A DNA stretch of 64,000 bases. It comes from Paraspadella gotoi. Its lineage: Eukaryota; Chaetognatha. Positions 35,575-46,900 of this stretch are shown one piece after another. The translations under genes were made by a program, and so were the position numbers. The stretch is from positions 28,367,940 through 28,431,939 of the forward strand of contig CM119263.1 of the NCBI GenBank assembly GCA_051294375.1, written 5' to 3'. A model generated the notes under the pieces. That model made no database searches. It was not told the DNA's origin and worked only from the letters and a program-made list of their open reading frames with translations. Each line of letters starts with the position of its first letter. Position 1 is the stretch's first letter.

Positions 35575-37243
35575 ATGTCGCAGAAACTGCAAGCGCCTCG
35601 GACTTCCACAGAAGTTCGCCGCCGAATCCTGGAAGTTGTTTTGTATTCCCATTTTTGAAAGTTCACAAGTGAACGGCTTTGATCACGTGATAGATTTTGG
35701 ATGTGGAACGGGGGAGACCACGCAGCGACTGGCCGAATGGGTTGGAGAGTACAATCGCAAAATTGGACAGACTCGGTAAACAATTTGGGATATTGTTATA
35801 TATATATAAATTATACAAGTAAAAAAAATAAAAATATTTAAAAATGTATTTATATTTGTTTGTACCATAGTAACCAGTTCAGATTAATCCCTTGCAAGCG
35901 ATTTACATTATTGGCGCGGTCACTGGTTTGGTATGTTACGATGATCAGTTAGGATCACAATTTGAGAGAATTATCGTGATTTATCATCTGATTAGCTGAT
36001 TATCGTAGGCAGATATTGTTTGCTCAAACTTGTTTATATTAAGGAAGAGACCTTCAAAGTTAAAATATCGTAAGTGGAAGATTGCCCTTAATCCTCCATA
36101 GCTTGTCCAAACTCCGGGACAAGATTACTTATATATTTATTCAATGAATAGATAATTTTCTTTTGAAGCCCTGTTGTCCAAATACTGTAAAATATTTTTA
36201 AAGCAATTGCTTTTCGTTTCTTCAACCGATTTCAGCCAGAAGCTCTTCATTACTGGCACAGACGTTTCTGAAGTTAAAACGGACTTTTGTCAAAATGTTT
36301 ACGGTTCCTCGACTCAAGAAGCAGAATTTTTCTTCAAAGCTGCGGACATCGGTGACAGTTCAACGATGTACCCTGAATGGGAGTCAGCCTTTGACCTGGT
36401 CACCAGTTTCTTGGCAATTCATTGGGTCAGAGATCAGAAGGAGATTTTGAAGAATATTCATTACTGCCTCAAGCCCGGCGGATATTTTTGCCTGTATGGA
36501 CAAACAGGCTTTGATTCTATACCAAAATCAGGTAAACTTTGAAAATGGGGCTGCATTTTAAATGTTATTTGTTAAGGAAAAGTATTTGTGAAATTAATAC
36601 AACGATTTTTATTTCACAAATATTTTTGCCTTCTCTAAAATAAAAACAACGAAAAGAAAGGATTATCGCATAATTTTATTTGGTAAAATTTAGTAGAGTA
36701 GCTTAAAGTGACGCATTTTTATTCATTAAATCAGACGTTGAATCATCCGAGCAAGATAAAGACTTCAAACTCGTCAGACACACAGTTGGTAAGTTAAATA
36801 ATAGAAACAAATATACACAGTGATATGATTTTAATTTAACCACTACTTGATTCTCAGCTGGCCTTGGCATGCTCCCCAAATGGTCACAATACCTTCCACC
36901 CGGTGGCCTCAGCGAACTAGTATTCCCCGGCCAAGCGGCCTATCATCCATGGGGTCGCCCTGACCCGGCCGCCGGCTACGCCAAGATGGTCGTCGAGGCG
37001 GGATTCCGCGTCATCGCCGCCCGCAATGACGTCTTTCACTTCGATTACAGCCAAGAAGAGTTGGAGAAAACTGCCAAGCTTTTTTCTCCCCGGGTTGTGG
37101 ATCTCCCGCCGGAAAGTCTGGAGGAATTCGCCCAGGACTTTGCTAACGAATTCAAAAAGTCATTGTTCAAGGAAGAGAGCGAAGGAGAGACAAAGTTCAG
37201 AGTGGACATGGGAGTCATCGTCGTTGTGGGACAAAAAGTTTGA
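35575..37243 (+). CDS. JHAMT-like SAM-dependent methyltransferase, copy B (four exons; 1-nt frame offset near the start)
   Basis: Inferred exons are 35575-35775, 36236-36531, 36735-36788 and 36858-37243, with the same intron positions and phases as copy A. The protein has VIDFGCGTGETT, TGTDVS, AADIGD, SFLAIHWVRDQ (with the His-Trp typical of JHAMTs), LKPGG and the C-terminal block starting GLGMLPKWSQYLP. The ATG at 35575 is 25 nt before the codon aligned to copy A's GLPQ, against 24 nt in copy A. That ATG is therefore out of frame with the methyltransferase, and no alternative upstream in-frame ATG is obvious. This could be a sequencing indel, an upstream exon supplying the start, or early pseudogenisation; exons 2-4 are fully open. 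Exon 3 encodes ~18 residues and is unlike copy A's. Confidence 0.75.
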
Positions 37244-37397
37244 CTCGTCGAAAAAAAAAGGAAATACCGCTTTTTGTTGTCATTACTTTATGTACAGAGT
37301 ATATTTTTTTTAAATGATAAATAACACAAGTTTTTAATATAAATCGAAGTTTTTCTCCTCTATGTTCTCAGTTTATTTTTGATTCGCTAACGTGACT

Positions 37398-37403
37398 AAT
37401 AAA
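37398..37403 (+). terminator. Polyadenylation signal AATAAA, methyltransferase B
   Basis: The canonical hexamer lies about 155 nt after the stop codon of copy B, a normal distance for a 3' UTR. In AT-rich DNA this is weakly specific. Confidence 0.4.
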
Positions 37404-37701
37404 AATCGTTGTTGAAATTTATTTCAAACCTCTTCTAATTGATTCGCTAATTAAAAAAAACAAAACAAAAACAGAACAGATTTTCGATTGAGTCGAAATA
37501 AAAATGAAAAGAGTGAAAATCAAAAGCGATCCTCTAATTTCATTGCATATAAGACCGCTTTTAGCTGAAAAGAATATATAATAAGCGGAAAGACAAATTA
37601 GAAATCTAAACCGCCAAGGATTTATAGTGCGTTTAAAAAAAAGGAATCCACTATAACAATTCTCTCTCTCTCTCTCTTCATTCTCCACCTTGACCTCACC
37701 A

Positions 37702-37895
37702 NNNNNNNNNNNNNNNNNNNNNNNNNNNNNNNNNNNNNNNNNNNNNNNNNNNNNNNNNNNNNNNNNNNNNNNNNNNNNNNNNNNNNNNNNNNNNNNNNNN
37801 NNNNNNNNNNNNNNNNNNNNNNNNNNNNNNNNNNNNNNNNNNNNNNNNNNNNNNNNNNNNNNNNNNNNNNNNNNNNNNNNNNNNNNNNNNNNNNN
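37702..37895. other. Assembly gap (194 Ns)
   Basis: Unknown sequence between a (CT)n end and an AAAG-rich tract. Frames spanning it are meaningless. Confidence 1.
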
Positions 37896-38012
37896 AAAAA
37901 AAAAAGAAAGAAAGAAAGAAAAAAAGAAAAAAAGTAAGAAAGAAAGAAAGAGAGAGAATAAAGAAAAATTAAAGAGAGAGACAGACAGACAGACTCTAAC
38001 CGGCACCTGTTT

Positions 38013-38507
38013 NNNNNNNNNNNNNNNNNNNNNNNNNNNNNNNNNNNNNNNNNNNNNNNNNNNNNNNNNNNNNNNNNNNNNNNNNNNNNNNNNNNNNNNN
38101 NNNNNNNNNNNNNNNNNNNNNNNNNNNNNNNNNNNNNNNNNNNNNNNNNNNNNNNNNNNNNNNNNNNNNNNNNNNNNNNNNNNNNNNNNNNNNNNNNNNN
38201 NNNNNNNNNNNNNNNNNNNNNNNNNNNNNNNNNNNNNNNNNNNNNNNNNNNNNNNNNNNNNNNNNNNNNNNNNNNNNNNNNNNNNNNNNNNNNNNNNNNN
38301 NNNNNNNNNNNNNNNNNNNNNNNNNNNNNNNNNNNNNNNNNNNNNNNNNNNNNNNNNNNNNNNNNNNNNNNNNNNNNNNNNNNNNNNNNNNNNNNNNNNN
38401 NNNNNNNNNNNNNNNNNNNNNNNNNNNNNNNNNNNNNNNNNNNNNNNNNNNNNNNNNNNNNNNNNNNNNNNNNNNNNNNNNNNNNNNNNNNNNNNNNNNN
38501 NNNNNNN
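38013..38507. other. Assembly gap (495 Ns)
   Basis: Unknown sequence; only ~117 bp of GA/AAAG-rich DNA separates it from the previous gap. Confidence 1.
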
Positions 38508-39051
38508 TAACGATAACAATGAAGGAGCTAAAAGAAAATCTAAAAGGATGGAAATGAAGACGGAAATGAAGCAAATACAAAAGTTGAGAATGGAATCGAA
38601 GAAAATCTACATGAAAACAAAAATTAACGAATTGAAGACGAATGCAAATGAATTTAATACGAAAAGAAGTAAAGAAGTAAAGAATCAAAACATCAGAAAA
38701 ATAAAATCGAACAAAACAAAGATAGAGAAATCAAAGACGAACGAAACCAAACGAGGACGAGAAACGAAGAAATATTCAATCAATTTCATGACCACCCCTT
38801 CTTCCTTGTCTTCCGATAAATCAAAAATTCTAAATTTCACTAAAACCAAAAACAAGAAATCGAAATGTTTCGCTTTAAAATCACGAAATGTGAAGTGGAA
38901 AGAAAAATCGAAGATCGAAAGAACAAAATCGATCCAAGTTGAAAATTGGGATGAAAATTCTCAACTGAAAAGATTTCGAGTCTCGGAGGAAGAAGCTCCT
39001 CGTCTCTCTCCCTCTCCGTCGCACTCTCCTCGTCTAGAGAGAGATATTTAG
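38508..39051 (+). other. Lysine-rich open segment (~180 codons), possible exon; duplicated at 46.46-46.90 kb
   Basis: From the gap edge the frame stays open to a TAG at 39049. It encodes a very Lys/Thr/Asn-rich stretch ending in SEEEAPRLSPSPSHSPRL. No domain is recognisable. The same sequence, with many single-base indels that break the frame, recurs at about 46461-46900, directly before the polypyrimidine leader of the first zinc-finger gene. It may be a disordered basic exon of that gene placed twice by the assembly, a repeat, or non-coding A-rich DNA that lacks stops by chance. The start is lost in the gap. Confidence 0.4.
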
Positions 39052-39990
39052 TAGATTATGTAGAATACAGATACTCTTGGAAGTTTTCATGAATATCATC
39101 GCTAGACTTGGCTTACAGTCTTCGATACACAAAATAGTAATTGTCCCGCACATTCGGTAACATTTTATACTATAATGTTTTTTTGTAATGTACTAATAAT
39201 GGCTACAAATAATCGGTGGCTTTCTGATGTTAACCAGAAAAAAATTTAAGAACGGAACGAAGTCTAAAAACGTGACGAGAGAATCATATTCTTGAGAGTG
39301 GCATTGTGGCGACGCTGACGACGAACGACGACAGCGCGACGACGAAAAAGACGGACGACGACCGGACGGGACAATTTGACTGACAGAACGTGTTATAAGG
39401 ACTTAAATGATTAGCGTCGATGGCGCCTTAATGGGAAAAACAGGCGAAAGGGGCAAGGATCTTCCTATTTCCAGGTTTCTTGGGAGTTAATGGGAGAAAT
39501 AGAGCGGGAGAGAGAGAGTAGAGAAGAGAGATCGAGATGAGAGACGAGGAGAGAGAGTGATCAAATAACTAAAGTAAAATGTAGAGTAGAGGAAAGAAGA
39601 GAATAATGACCGAGAGAGGTGAGTGAGTGCTACTGTCTGCTTACTCGTATGGTGTTAATACCATGTGTGTTCCTGGTGGTGTCGGTCTTTGCCGTAATTC
39701 GATGATAATAGGCCAGTTATCAGTCAGCAAGCGAGTAAGAAGAGAGAGAGAGAGAAGAGATGAGAGTGAGAACGAGAGAGAGAGAGACAATTACTAAAAA
39801 AGAGGACACGTTGAGTTAGGAACTATCGCTAAATACGGTATTATTTGGCAGTCTTGTTTTTTTCTTCTTGAAAACGAGAAACATAAAAAACATCGAATTA
39901 AAAGACAAAAGAACAAATAATACTGAAGGAAAAAAAAAAGATCATAATAAAATGGCACAGAATCATTTTTTAATGTCTTTTTTTTAAATT
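39052..39990. other. Gene-free stretch with GA-rich patches
   Basis: gacgacga-rich words occur at 39310-39370 and (GA)n patches at 39510-39560 and 39740-39790. No supported frame. Confidence 0.5.
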
Positions 39991-40029
39991 TTTTCGGAGT
40001 GAACCAATTTTATGTCATCATTCTCCTGG

Positions 40030-40280
40030 TCTTTCATTTTCTCCTTTTCTCTCTTTTTTCTTTTCTTATTTTTTGTTTCTTTCCTAATTTTTTCTGTTTA
40101 AATTCCTTCCTTTCTGTATTTTTTCATTGTTTATTTCTTTGTTTCTTTCTTTCTATCTTTTATCTTTCTTTCTTTCTTCTTTCTTTCTTCTTGTCTTTCT
40201 TATATACTTTGCTTGTCTTACTTTATTCTTTTCTTTTCTTTCTTTTTCTTTTCTTTCTTTTTCTTGATGTCTTTTAGATG
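40030..40280 (+). repeat. TTTC/TTCT pyrimidine tract
   Basis: Imperfect ttct and tttc repeats. The Phe/Leu/Ser open frames across it are artefacts. Confidence 0.8.
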
Positions 40281-41760
40281 AAGGAATATCTTTTCTTCGT
40301 TCTTTCTTTTGTTTATTATATCTTTTGCTTGATTAACCTTCTTTTCGTTTCCATCTTGGGCTAACGCTTTGCTATATTAATTTCTATTTTTCTCCTTGTG
40401 CCTGAAAATATTTTTCCTTAATGTGGTTTTGCTTTTTTTTTCTTTTTTTCGCAGATCTTTCTTTTCTCTTCTCTCCATTATCTCTTTATTTTTCCTATCG
40501 CTTTCCAGCTTTTAAATTTTCCTTCTCTTCTCCTCCATCTAATTAAACAAAAAGGGCTTCCCGGCCTTTTGGTGGTCTTTTTGGTTAAAGGGTTTCTTGG
40601 CCTTGGGCCGGAATGAAAGGCGGGGTAAGGAAAAGTCCCTCAGCGCGGAAGAAAGCTCGAAATCGGCAAGAAATACAAAAGTGAATTTCAAACCGAAATG
40701 AAGATCCAAGAAAGACGAGGATGGTTTTTTAGTGTTATAGATGTGTGTCTAGTTGTACTAAAACAAAATATGATAAGAGATACATTGTGACTCTTTTATA
40801 TTAAAAGAAACAAAACATATACAAATAATACGATACTAGAATTTTGAAAAAAAGGCAAAAAAAAATTTCTTAGATACGCAATTCTTGTGAATTTTAACTT
40901 TTGATTTATCTAAAGAGAAAAAGAAGCCAAATTTGCGTGCTTGATTTGCAAAAAAAAGGAAAAAAACAGAACTAGGAGAAAGATAATCAACGAATTCTTT
41001 TTTCTGTCGAAATCTTTTCCTTCGAAGTAAAATAATTATTTATGACAGGCGCATGACGTTCTTTTCGTACTAAATAAAGATATAACCTCATATATACTAA
41101 TAATTAAGATAAAAAAAATTAACTGTATGATGTAACACCAATTTATGACACAAGATACTCTATTGTTAATTTTTAATCTTCAAAACATGAAAAAACGAAG
41201 AAATTTTAAATAATTTTTTCTTTCTTATACCTCTTGACGTTGTTTTTTCATACCGTTCCTTTCATGCTTGCTGTATCGGAATCACCTGAATTTATATAAA
41301 ATTGGTGCGTAGCTGAACCAATATAATATTAGTTTGTATTCATAATTTATGATACTATGTATTTTTACATATCTTATCTGCTCTCTCTCTCTCTCTCTCC
41401 GTCTCGTCTCTTCGTCTCTCTCCTCTCTCTCTCTCACCTCTAGATGAGTTTAACTTTGCTTTTTCCTACTTGATTATGTATCTCTAGTGGTTTATATTCT
41501 ATCATTTACATTCTAATCCGTTTGTCTTCCTTTCTTTTGATTCTTTTCTTCTTTTCTTCTTTTGTTTCCTCCAAAATTAAGTGAAATTTTTGTTAACCGT
41601 GTCCTCTCGACCTATCGACCTTTTGGGCTTTTTTTTCTTTGTGTGCCCTCATTGCCGGCAGATCAAAGCAGTAATTTTCCGTTTATTGTTCTTTTCTCCT
41701 TTTTTTCCCCTTGATTTTTTTGTTTCCCAAAAGAATAACGCGTCTTCCTTTATCCTCTCG
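40281..41760. other. AT-rich gene-free stretch
   Basis: Includes a (CT)n patch at about 41382-41440. No exon is recognised. Confidence 0.5.
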
Positions 41761-41764
41761 ATTG

Positions 41765-43070
41765 AATAATTTTCCCCCTTTCCCCCTGCATACTGGTGTA
41801 GTTTTATCGTTCCCCCATTTCTACCCTTGTCTCCCTCCTGCAATACTCATGCAAGTATCATATTCCTATATATATATAATTTCCACCAAATTGCTACCAC
41901 GGCTGCAGTACTGGCAATTCATTTTCGCCCTTTTTCCATCTTTCTCCAACGCATACTCATCGTCATTTTTCTATCTCTCCATCCTCGCCTTGCATTAAGG
42001 GTCGTCAGTAATAAATTGTCTTAAAATTTTAACTTATTTATATATAAACATTTCTATAAAAGTGAGGAAACGTAACAATACAAATATTTATGAGAATTTA
42101 TGTTAATAGAAAAAAGATTTATAAAATAAATTTTGATGCCAAGTTTACGCAGTAGGTTCCATATTGATATACGTATTAGTTCCATTAATTTAAAATTTGT
42201 TAAGGTTGTGGTTTTTTCTAAAGATTTTTTCTGCCAGATTTAGATTTCGTCCCATAATAAAGTTGAAAACATAAGAAAGATAACTCGTTTTTTGAAAACA
42301 TTGCTTTCATTTAATGTTGGTCAAAATTCGAGAAAAGAAGGCTAATATTAAGGCTGTAAAATTAACTTTTTAATATAGTTAAATTACTAAAGTTTATTTA
42401 TTTTTAAACAATCTACTTACTAATGAAAGAATTTGTTGTAAAAAAAATGACTGTTGATTATTTTCTGCTGATTTTTTTTTAATAAAACCTTTTTGACGAA
42501 AAGGAAAATTCAAATCTTTGCAAATCAAAGAGTTAAAAGAAAAGGCTTAATTTGGTGAATTTTTCGTGTATTTTTGATAAGGATAGTACTCTATATATAA
42601 AATATAGGGCCTACTGCGAAAATTAAAAAACGATAAAATTAATTTTTTTTTCAAAACAAATTAAATGGTTCACTGGTGGTGATGTGTAGTTGCAATGAAT
42701 TAACTTTTGTAGAATTTTGCGTATAGTAAACTCTCACTACGCCCTTACCAACTGCATACTATGTTCAATTAATTTTCCCTTTCCCTGCCTGTCGTCGCGC
42801 CTGCAATACTATATAATTTATCTTTTCCCTTCCCCCCCTGAAGTACTAAATGGCAAATTTAATACATTCCCCTTCTCTTTCCCTTTGGGTTTACTGCCCT
42901 TCCCTCCACAAGCGCGTTTTTTCCACGCAAACCCCATCAATAAATTCGGCCGTGTCCCCCTCCATTTCTTGCTTAAGCGAAATTGTCTCACCTCCCCTCT
43001 CGGTTTGCTTCTGCCCTCCTTCCCTCCCTCCCTTATTCTTTCACCCCAACTTTATTAAATAATTTTCTCC
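41765..43070 (+). repeat. Degenerate CTGCA(A)TACT/TTCCC repeat array split by a MITE
   Basis: Words of the type ctgcaatact or ctgcatact followed by pyrimidine-rich ttccc stretches recur irregularly at about 41787, 41838, 41903, 42751, 42801 and 42838. They lie on both sides of the hAT-like element at 41996-42747, as if the element inserted into an older loosely tandem array. Confidence 0.45.
41996..42747. mobile_element. Second hAT-like MITE copy (diverged)
   Basis: The left end TAAGGGTCGTCAG and right end (reverse complement TAAGGGCGTAGTGAG) match the termini of the element at 21933-22544. Internal words such as ggcctactgcgaaaatt and the fold-back structure are also shared. An exact 8-bp target duplication is not evident, though ttgcat on the left and ctgcat near the right end are similar, so the borders have decayed. 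Confidence 0.55.
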
Positions 43071-43079
43071 AACATCTCT

Positions 43080-43960
43080 TCCTGCCCTCTCCGTCTTCTC
43101 CTCCATTCCCGGCGTTTTAACTTTAATTATTTCTCCCTCTTCGACACTGATCCCTTTCTCTCCGTCCTCCTCGCTCCCTTCGCCGGCTTTCATTATGTAT
43201 TTCCTCCTCCCTCCTCTTCCCACGTCTCTTGCCTCCTCTCCTTCCTCTCCGTCTTTAACACTTCTGTATTTCTCCCTCTCTTCTCCCATCGACCCTTGTC
43301 GTCCGTCCTCCATGCTTTTATTATGTCTTCTGCTCTTTCTCTCCATCGTCTCTTCTCCTAGCCCCCGGTCTTGTTGTCTTTCTTTCTTCTCTTCTGTCCA
43401 TCTCGCCCACCTCGTTTATCTTTTTCTTCTCTCTCCCTTTCTGCTTCTCCCTTCTTTTCTATCTTCTGCTCCTTCCTTCTATCTCGTTCTTTCTTCCTTG
43501 CTTTCTTTTTTTTGTTTCGTTATTTCTTCTTTTTTTTCTCTGCCTCTTTTCTGTTTTTATTCGGTCTCATGTCTCCTCTTTCTGTCCCCTTTATTAAAAT
43601 TCTCTGTCGTTCGTCCAGTGTCGCTTATGGCTTCCGTTGGTGCAGCCGTTTCCGACAGCAGCGCAGTCGGAGGAGAGGGGGATAAAGAGGGTGTAGGGAA
43701 ACGGGAAGGAAAGGGGAAAGGAGGAGTAAAGGGAAGGGGGAGGAGAAGAGGAGAGGAGAGGAGAAAGGGAAAGAAGGAAAGCAGGGAGGAAGAAGAAAGG
43801 AAGGGGAAGGAGAGGAGGTGAAGGGGGAGGGGGAAGGGGAGGAGAGAATAAGAGAGGGAGGGGAGAGAGGGCAGAGAGGTAAAAGTGGGAGGGAAGAAGG
43901 GGGAAGAGATAGAAGAGGTTAGAGGAGGTAGAAAAACAGAGGTGGAGAAGGCGGAAGTGA
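43080..43960. repeat. Pyrimidine-rich then purine-rich low-complexity stretch
   Basis: About 43080-43600 is C/T-rich and about 43670-43960 is G/A-rich (ggagaggaga-like). The 208-codon frame across the junction is a composition artefact. Confidence 0.75.
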
Positions 43961-43969
43961 TGTTCCTTC

Positions 43970-44990
43970 TCGTTGTTTTTTCTTTTTAAGTAAGTTCTGT
44001 CCTCCTCTCAATCTCATTGGGTTTGGCTTTTGTTTTAAAATCAAAACAGATAGAAGTTTGTATTTGTAAATTTGCATGTGAATTAAAGGCAAGTACCCAT
44101 CCTTCCGTACATTGAATCAGTGTTTGTATGATCAATGTATCTACATAATCGGTATTCGTGAGTTTAGAATTGGATAGTAATTCTTAAATGCAGATAATGG
44201 AAGGGAAGACAGTAATAACAAATTGTCAAAAAAAAAGAAAGAAAAAGAGATAAGAAGAATAAAGATAAAGAGATAGTGTATGTTAGATGAGGAAAACGAG
44301 TAATCCAACGCAAGCAGAATTCTATCGGCGACAGCGAAGTTTCGATCGCCATTTTTTTATGTCGTTTGGTCTGACATTCGCGTTATTGTTATTTTTGTGT
44401 CCTAAAGAAAAAATGATGACAAGGATTTCTCTCTCGTCTCACTCCTGCTCTCCTCTTCTCATCTCGTCTCTCTCTCTCCTCTCTTTTTCCAAGCGGTTGC
44501 CGTACGCAGACGACGACGGACGGTACAGGATTCGATCTGGACAAAGAGCGGACAGTACGAAAACGAACGATAGTGTGCATTTCACAGTCGACTTTTTTTT
44601 TCTGAAGAATTCACCTCTTTTTTTCTCTCTCCCGTAGTTTGATTCTGATTCACTATTAAACGAATGCACATTATTCACACATGACGTTGACATCGCGTCG
44701 ACGTCTCAGTTCACTATATTCTCACGTCGCGAGCATATCACGTGCGTACAGTCAAGATCTCATTCACGATTTCTCACTCTCACGCTCTGACTATCAATTA
44801 ATCTTAGCACACTTTCATACAACAGTCCAACTTTACAACATAATTACTAACTTGTCCCTAACATTGACTGAATTGGAGAGGCGAGAAAAAAAAAATTCCT
44901 TACTTGGATTAAATTTTCCACAGAAAATTAGTTCGTTTTTATTAGAGTTTGAGTGATAAAATGGAAACGTAGTAAATTCGGAGTTTCCTT
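43970..44990. other. Gene-free stretch before the zinc-finger cluster
   Basis: Only short open frames with poor composition. No exon is recognised. Confidence 0.45.
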
Positions 44991-44999
44991 ACCGGTTCT

Positions 45000-46256
45000 C
45001 TTATCGAAACTCGCTCCTCCTCGAGTCGTTCTCCTCTGTCTCCTTACCTCATCTACTCCACCATGTTTCCGCGAAACTGTCCGTCGTTACCAGTCCCGTG
45101 CTTCATCCTTCAAGATGACTCGACAGACGTCGTCGGGCCCAAAGGATTGTCCGTGCGTGCCTGCAAATGCGTGGCATCATCGAAAGCGTTCTTTTCATGT
45201 GAACAGTAAACAGAATGTGAACGAGAAACGCGAGAGAAGTTGCGCGAAGATAAGTCATTTGTCGCATTCGGTGACAAAGGCGTGTACGAGGACGTTGGAA
45301 TTTGTCTTGTTTGTGGTCCATAGTGTAGAGTCGTCCTCTTTCGCCTTCAACAGGCCGATGATTTCGCTCTTCCGTCTATGTGCACGAATTTTCGTGTCGC
45401 CGTTCGCCGGTCGGCCTCTGTTATATTGTCGGTCAGAGAAAGCGCGAAATAGATTCCCTCCGCAGCCCGATGGAGGTTTTGTTGTCAGATGCAGGCCACA
45501 ATGACGAACGCCACCTGATTCGCTTGTAGCGAAGAATCGCATCTTGATATGGTTTTGTGACGGCGGTTGGGCGGAACGGAGTGGATCGATGAGGCAGGAG
45601 CTCGGGCGTTATTGAAGCGCTATTGATGCAGATGGAGCAAGGAAGGTAGAGGTAGGGTGGGGAGGAAGTGGGGAGGAGGTGGGGGAGGAGGTGGTAGGAA
45701 GAGGACGGAGAAGGTATGAGAGAAAATATGAGGGGGTGAAGAGAGAAGGGAATGGAAGGGAGGCAAGAGAGGGAGGAAGGAAGAGGCGGAGGAAGTGAGG
45801 AAGAGAAAGGGATAAGGATTGGGGGAGAAGTGTGGAAGGAAGAGGATAGAGGCGACGGCGGGATGAATGGAGAGGAGCTGGTTGTGTGAGGAAGTAAGAA
45901 GAGAGAAACGCGAGGGTGAGAGCAAGATATGAGAAAGCGAGAGCGGGAAGGAGAGTAGATCGTGAGGAGCAAGTTGCGATCTCGAGAGGGAAGAGGACGG
46001 AGTAGAGTGCGACGGAGAGGGGAGAGACGAGGAGAGTGGACGCGAGTAGAGGAGCAAGAGACGAGGAGAGTGGGTACGGAGAAGTGAGAGGGCGAGGATG
46101 AGTGGGACGGAGATGGGAAGGAGTCGATCGAGAGTGCTGAGCGCGAACGGGAGGAGTAGACAGGGAGTGTTGCGGACGGGAGAGGGATGAGAGACGAGGA
46201 GAGTGACACGGGAGGGCAGAGAGATCGAGGAATGAGACGGAGGGGATGGAGAGCAC
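45000..46256 (-). pseudogene. Decayed inverted copy of the zinc-finger gene (or assembly artefact)
   Basis: On the minus strand this segment matches 46889-48060 along its whole length: the pyrimidine-rich leader, then RYKRIRWRSSLW, then a frame-shifted remnant of the next two fingers including the words SRVHMKR-like and SSHLEG. Many single-base insertions and deletions break every frame and the finger cysteines are lost. It ends at a 25-N gap (46261-46285). Either it is a real inverted duplicate that has decayed, or an unpolished palindromic long read was used to fill a gap. The dense 1-nt indels favour the second. Confidence 0.65.
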
Positions 46257-46285
46257 TGAGNNNNNNNNNNNNNNNNNNNNNNNNN

Positions 46286-46435
46286 GTCTCTCTCCCTCTC
46301 CGTCGCACTCTCCTCGTCTCTCTCCTTCTCGCTCTCGCTCTCAATCTTGCTCTCAACCTCGCGTTCTCTCTCTATCTTCTCAACAACCAGCTCCTCCCAT
46401 TCTCCCCGCGTCGCCTCTTCCCTCTTCCTCCAACT
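46286..46435. other. Isolated 150 bp island between two 25-N gaps
   Basis: Pyrimidine-rich sequence whose start (gtctctctccctctccgtcg) is identical to 39003-39022. It lies between gaps at 46261-46285 and 46436-46460, so its placement is unreliable. Confidence 0.6.
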
Positions 46436-46460
46436 NNNNNNNNNNNNNNNNNNNNNNNNN

Positions 46461-46900
46461 GAAAACAAAAATCAAACGAAATATGAAGAACGAATGCAAA
46501 TGGAATTTAATACGGAAAAGAAATAAAAAGTAAAACAGTCAATCAATCGAAGAAAAATAAAAAATCGAACAAGAACAAATATAAGAGACAATACCAAAGA
46601 CCGAACGAATACCAAACGAGACGAAAACGAAGAGAAATCATCTCAATCAAATTCTCACTGACCACACCTTACTTCTTTGTCTCCGTAAATCAAAAATTCT
46701 AAATCTTACACTAACAACAAAAAAAAAACAAAAATTCGATAATGTTCCTTTAAATCACGAAGGTAAGTGAAAGAAAATCTAATTCGGAAAAAGAACAAAA
46801 ATCATCCAACGTTTGACAAAATTGGATTAAATCTCACACCTGAAATAGTTCCTCGCATTCTCGGAGAAGAAGCTCCCTCAGTGCTCTCCATCCCCTCCGT
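46461..46900 (+). repeat. Noisy second copy of the lysine-rich segment at 38.5-39.0 kb
   Basis: The two segments share order and words over ~430 bp (for example gaacgaatgcaaatggaatt, aaatcaaaaattctaaat, tctcggagaagaagctcc), but this copy has frequent small indels and no open frame. It begins at a 25-N gap and runs directly into the pyrimidine leader of the zinc-finger gene. Confidence 0.7.

Noticed and set aside
37419-39051. 366- and 453-codon frames on both strands
   Set aside because: Most of each is Ns from two assembly gaps; only the lysine-rich portion after 38508 is real sequence.
43195-43821. 208-codon frame
   Set aside because: C/T-rich then G/A-rich low complexity; no domain or splice signal.
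45433-46356. Long minus-strand Ser/Pro-rich frame
   Set aside because: It is the mirror copy of the polypyrimidine leader at 46.9-47.5 kb plus a broken finger, and it crosses a 25-N gap.
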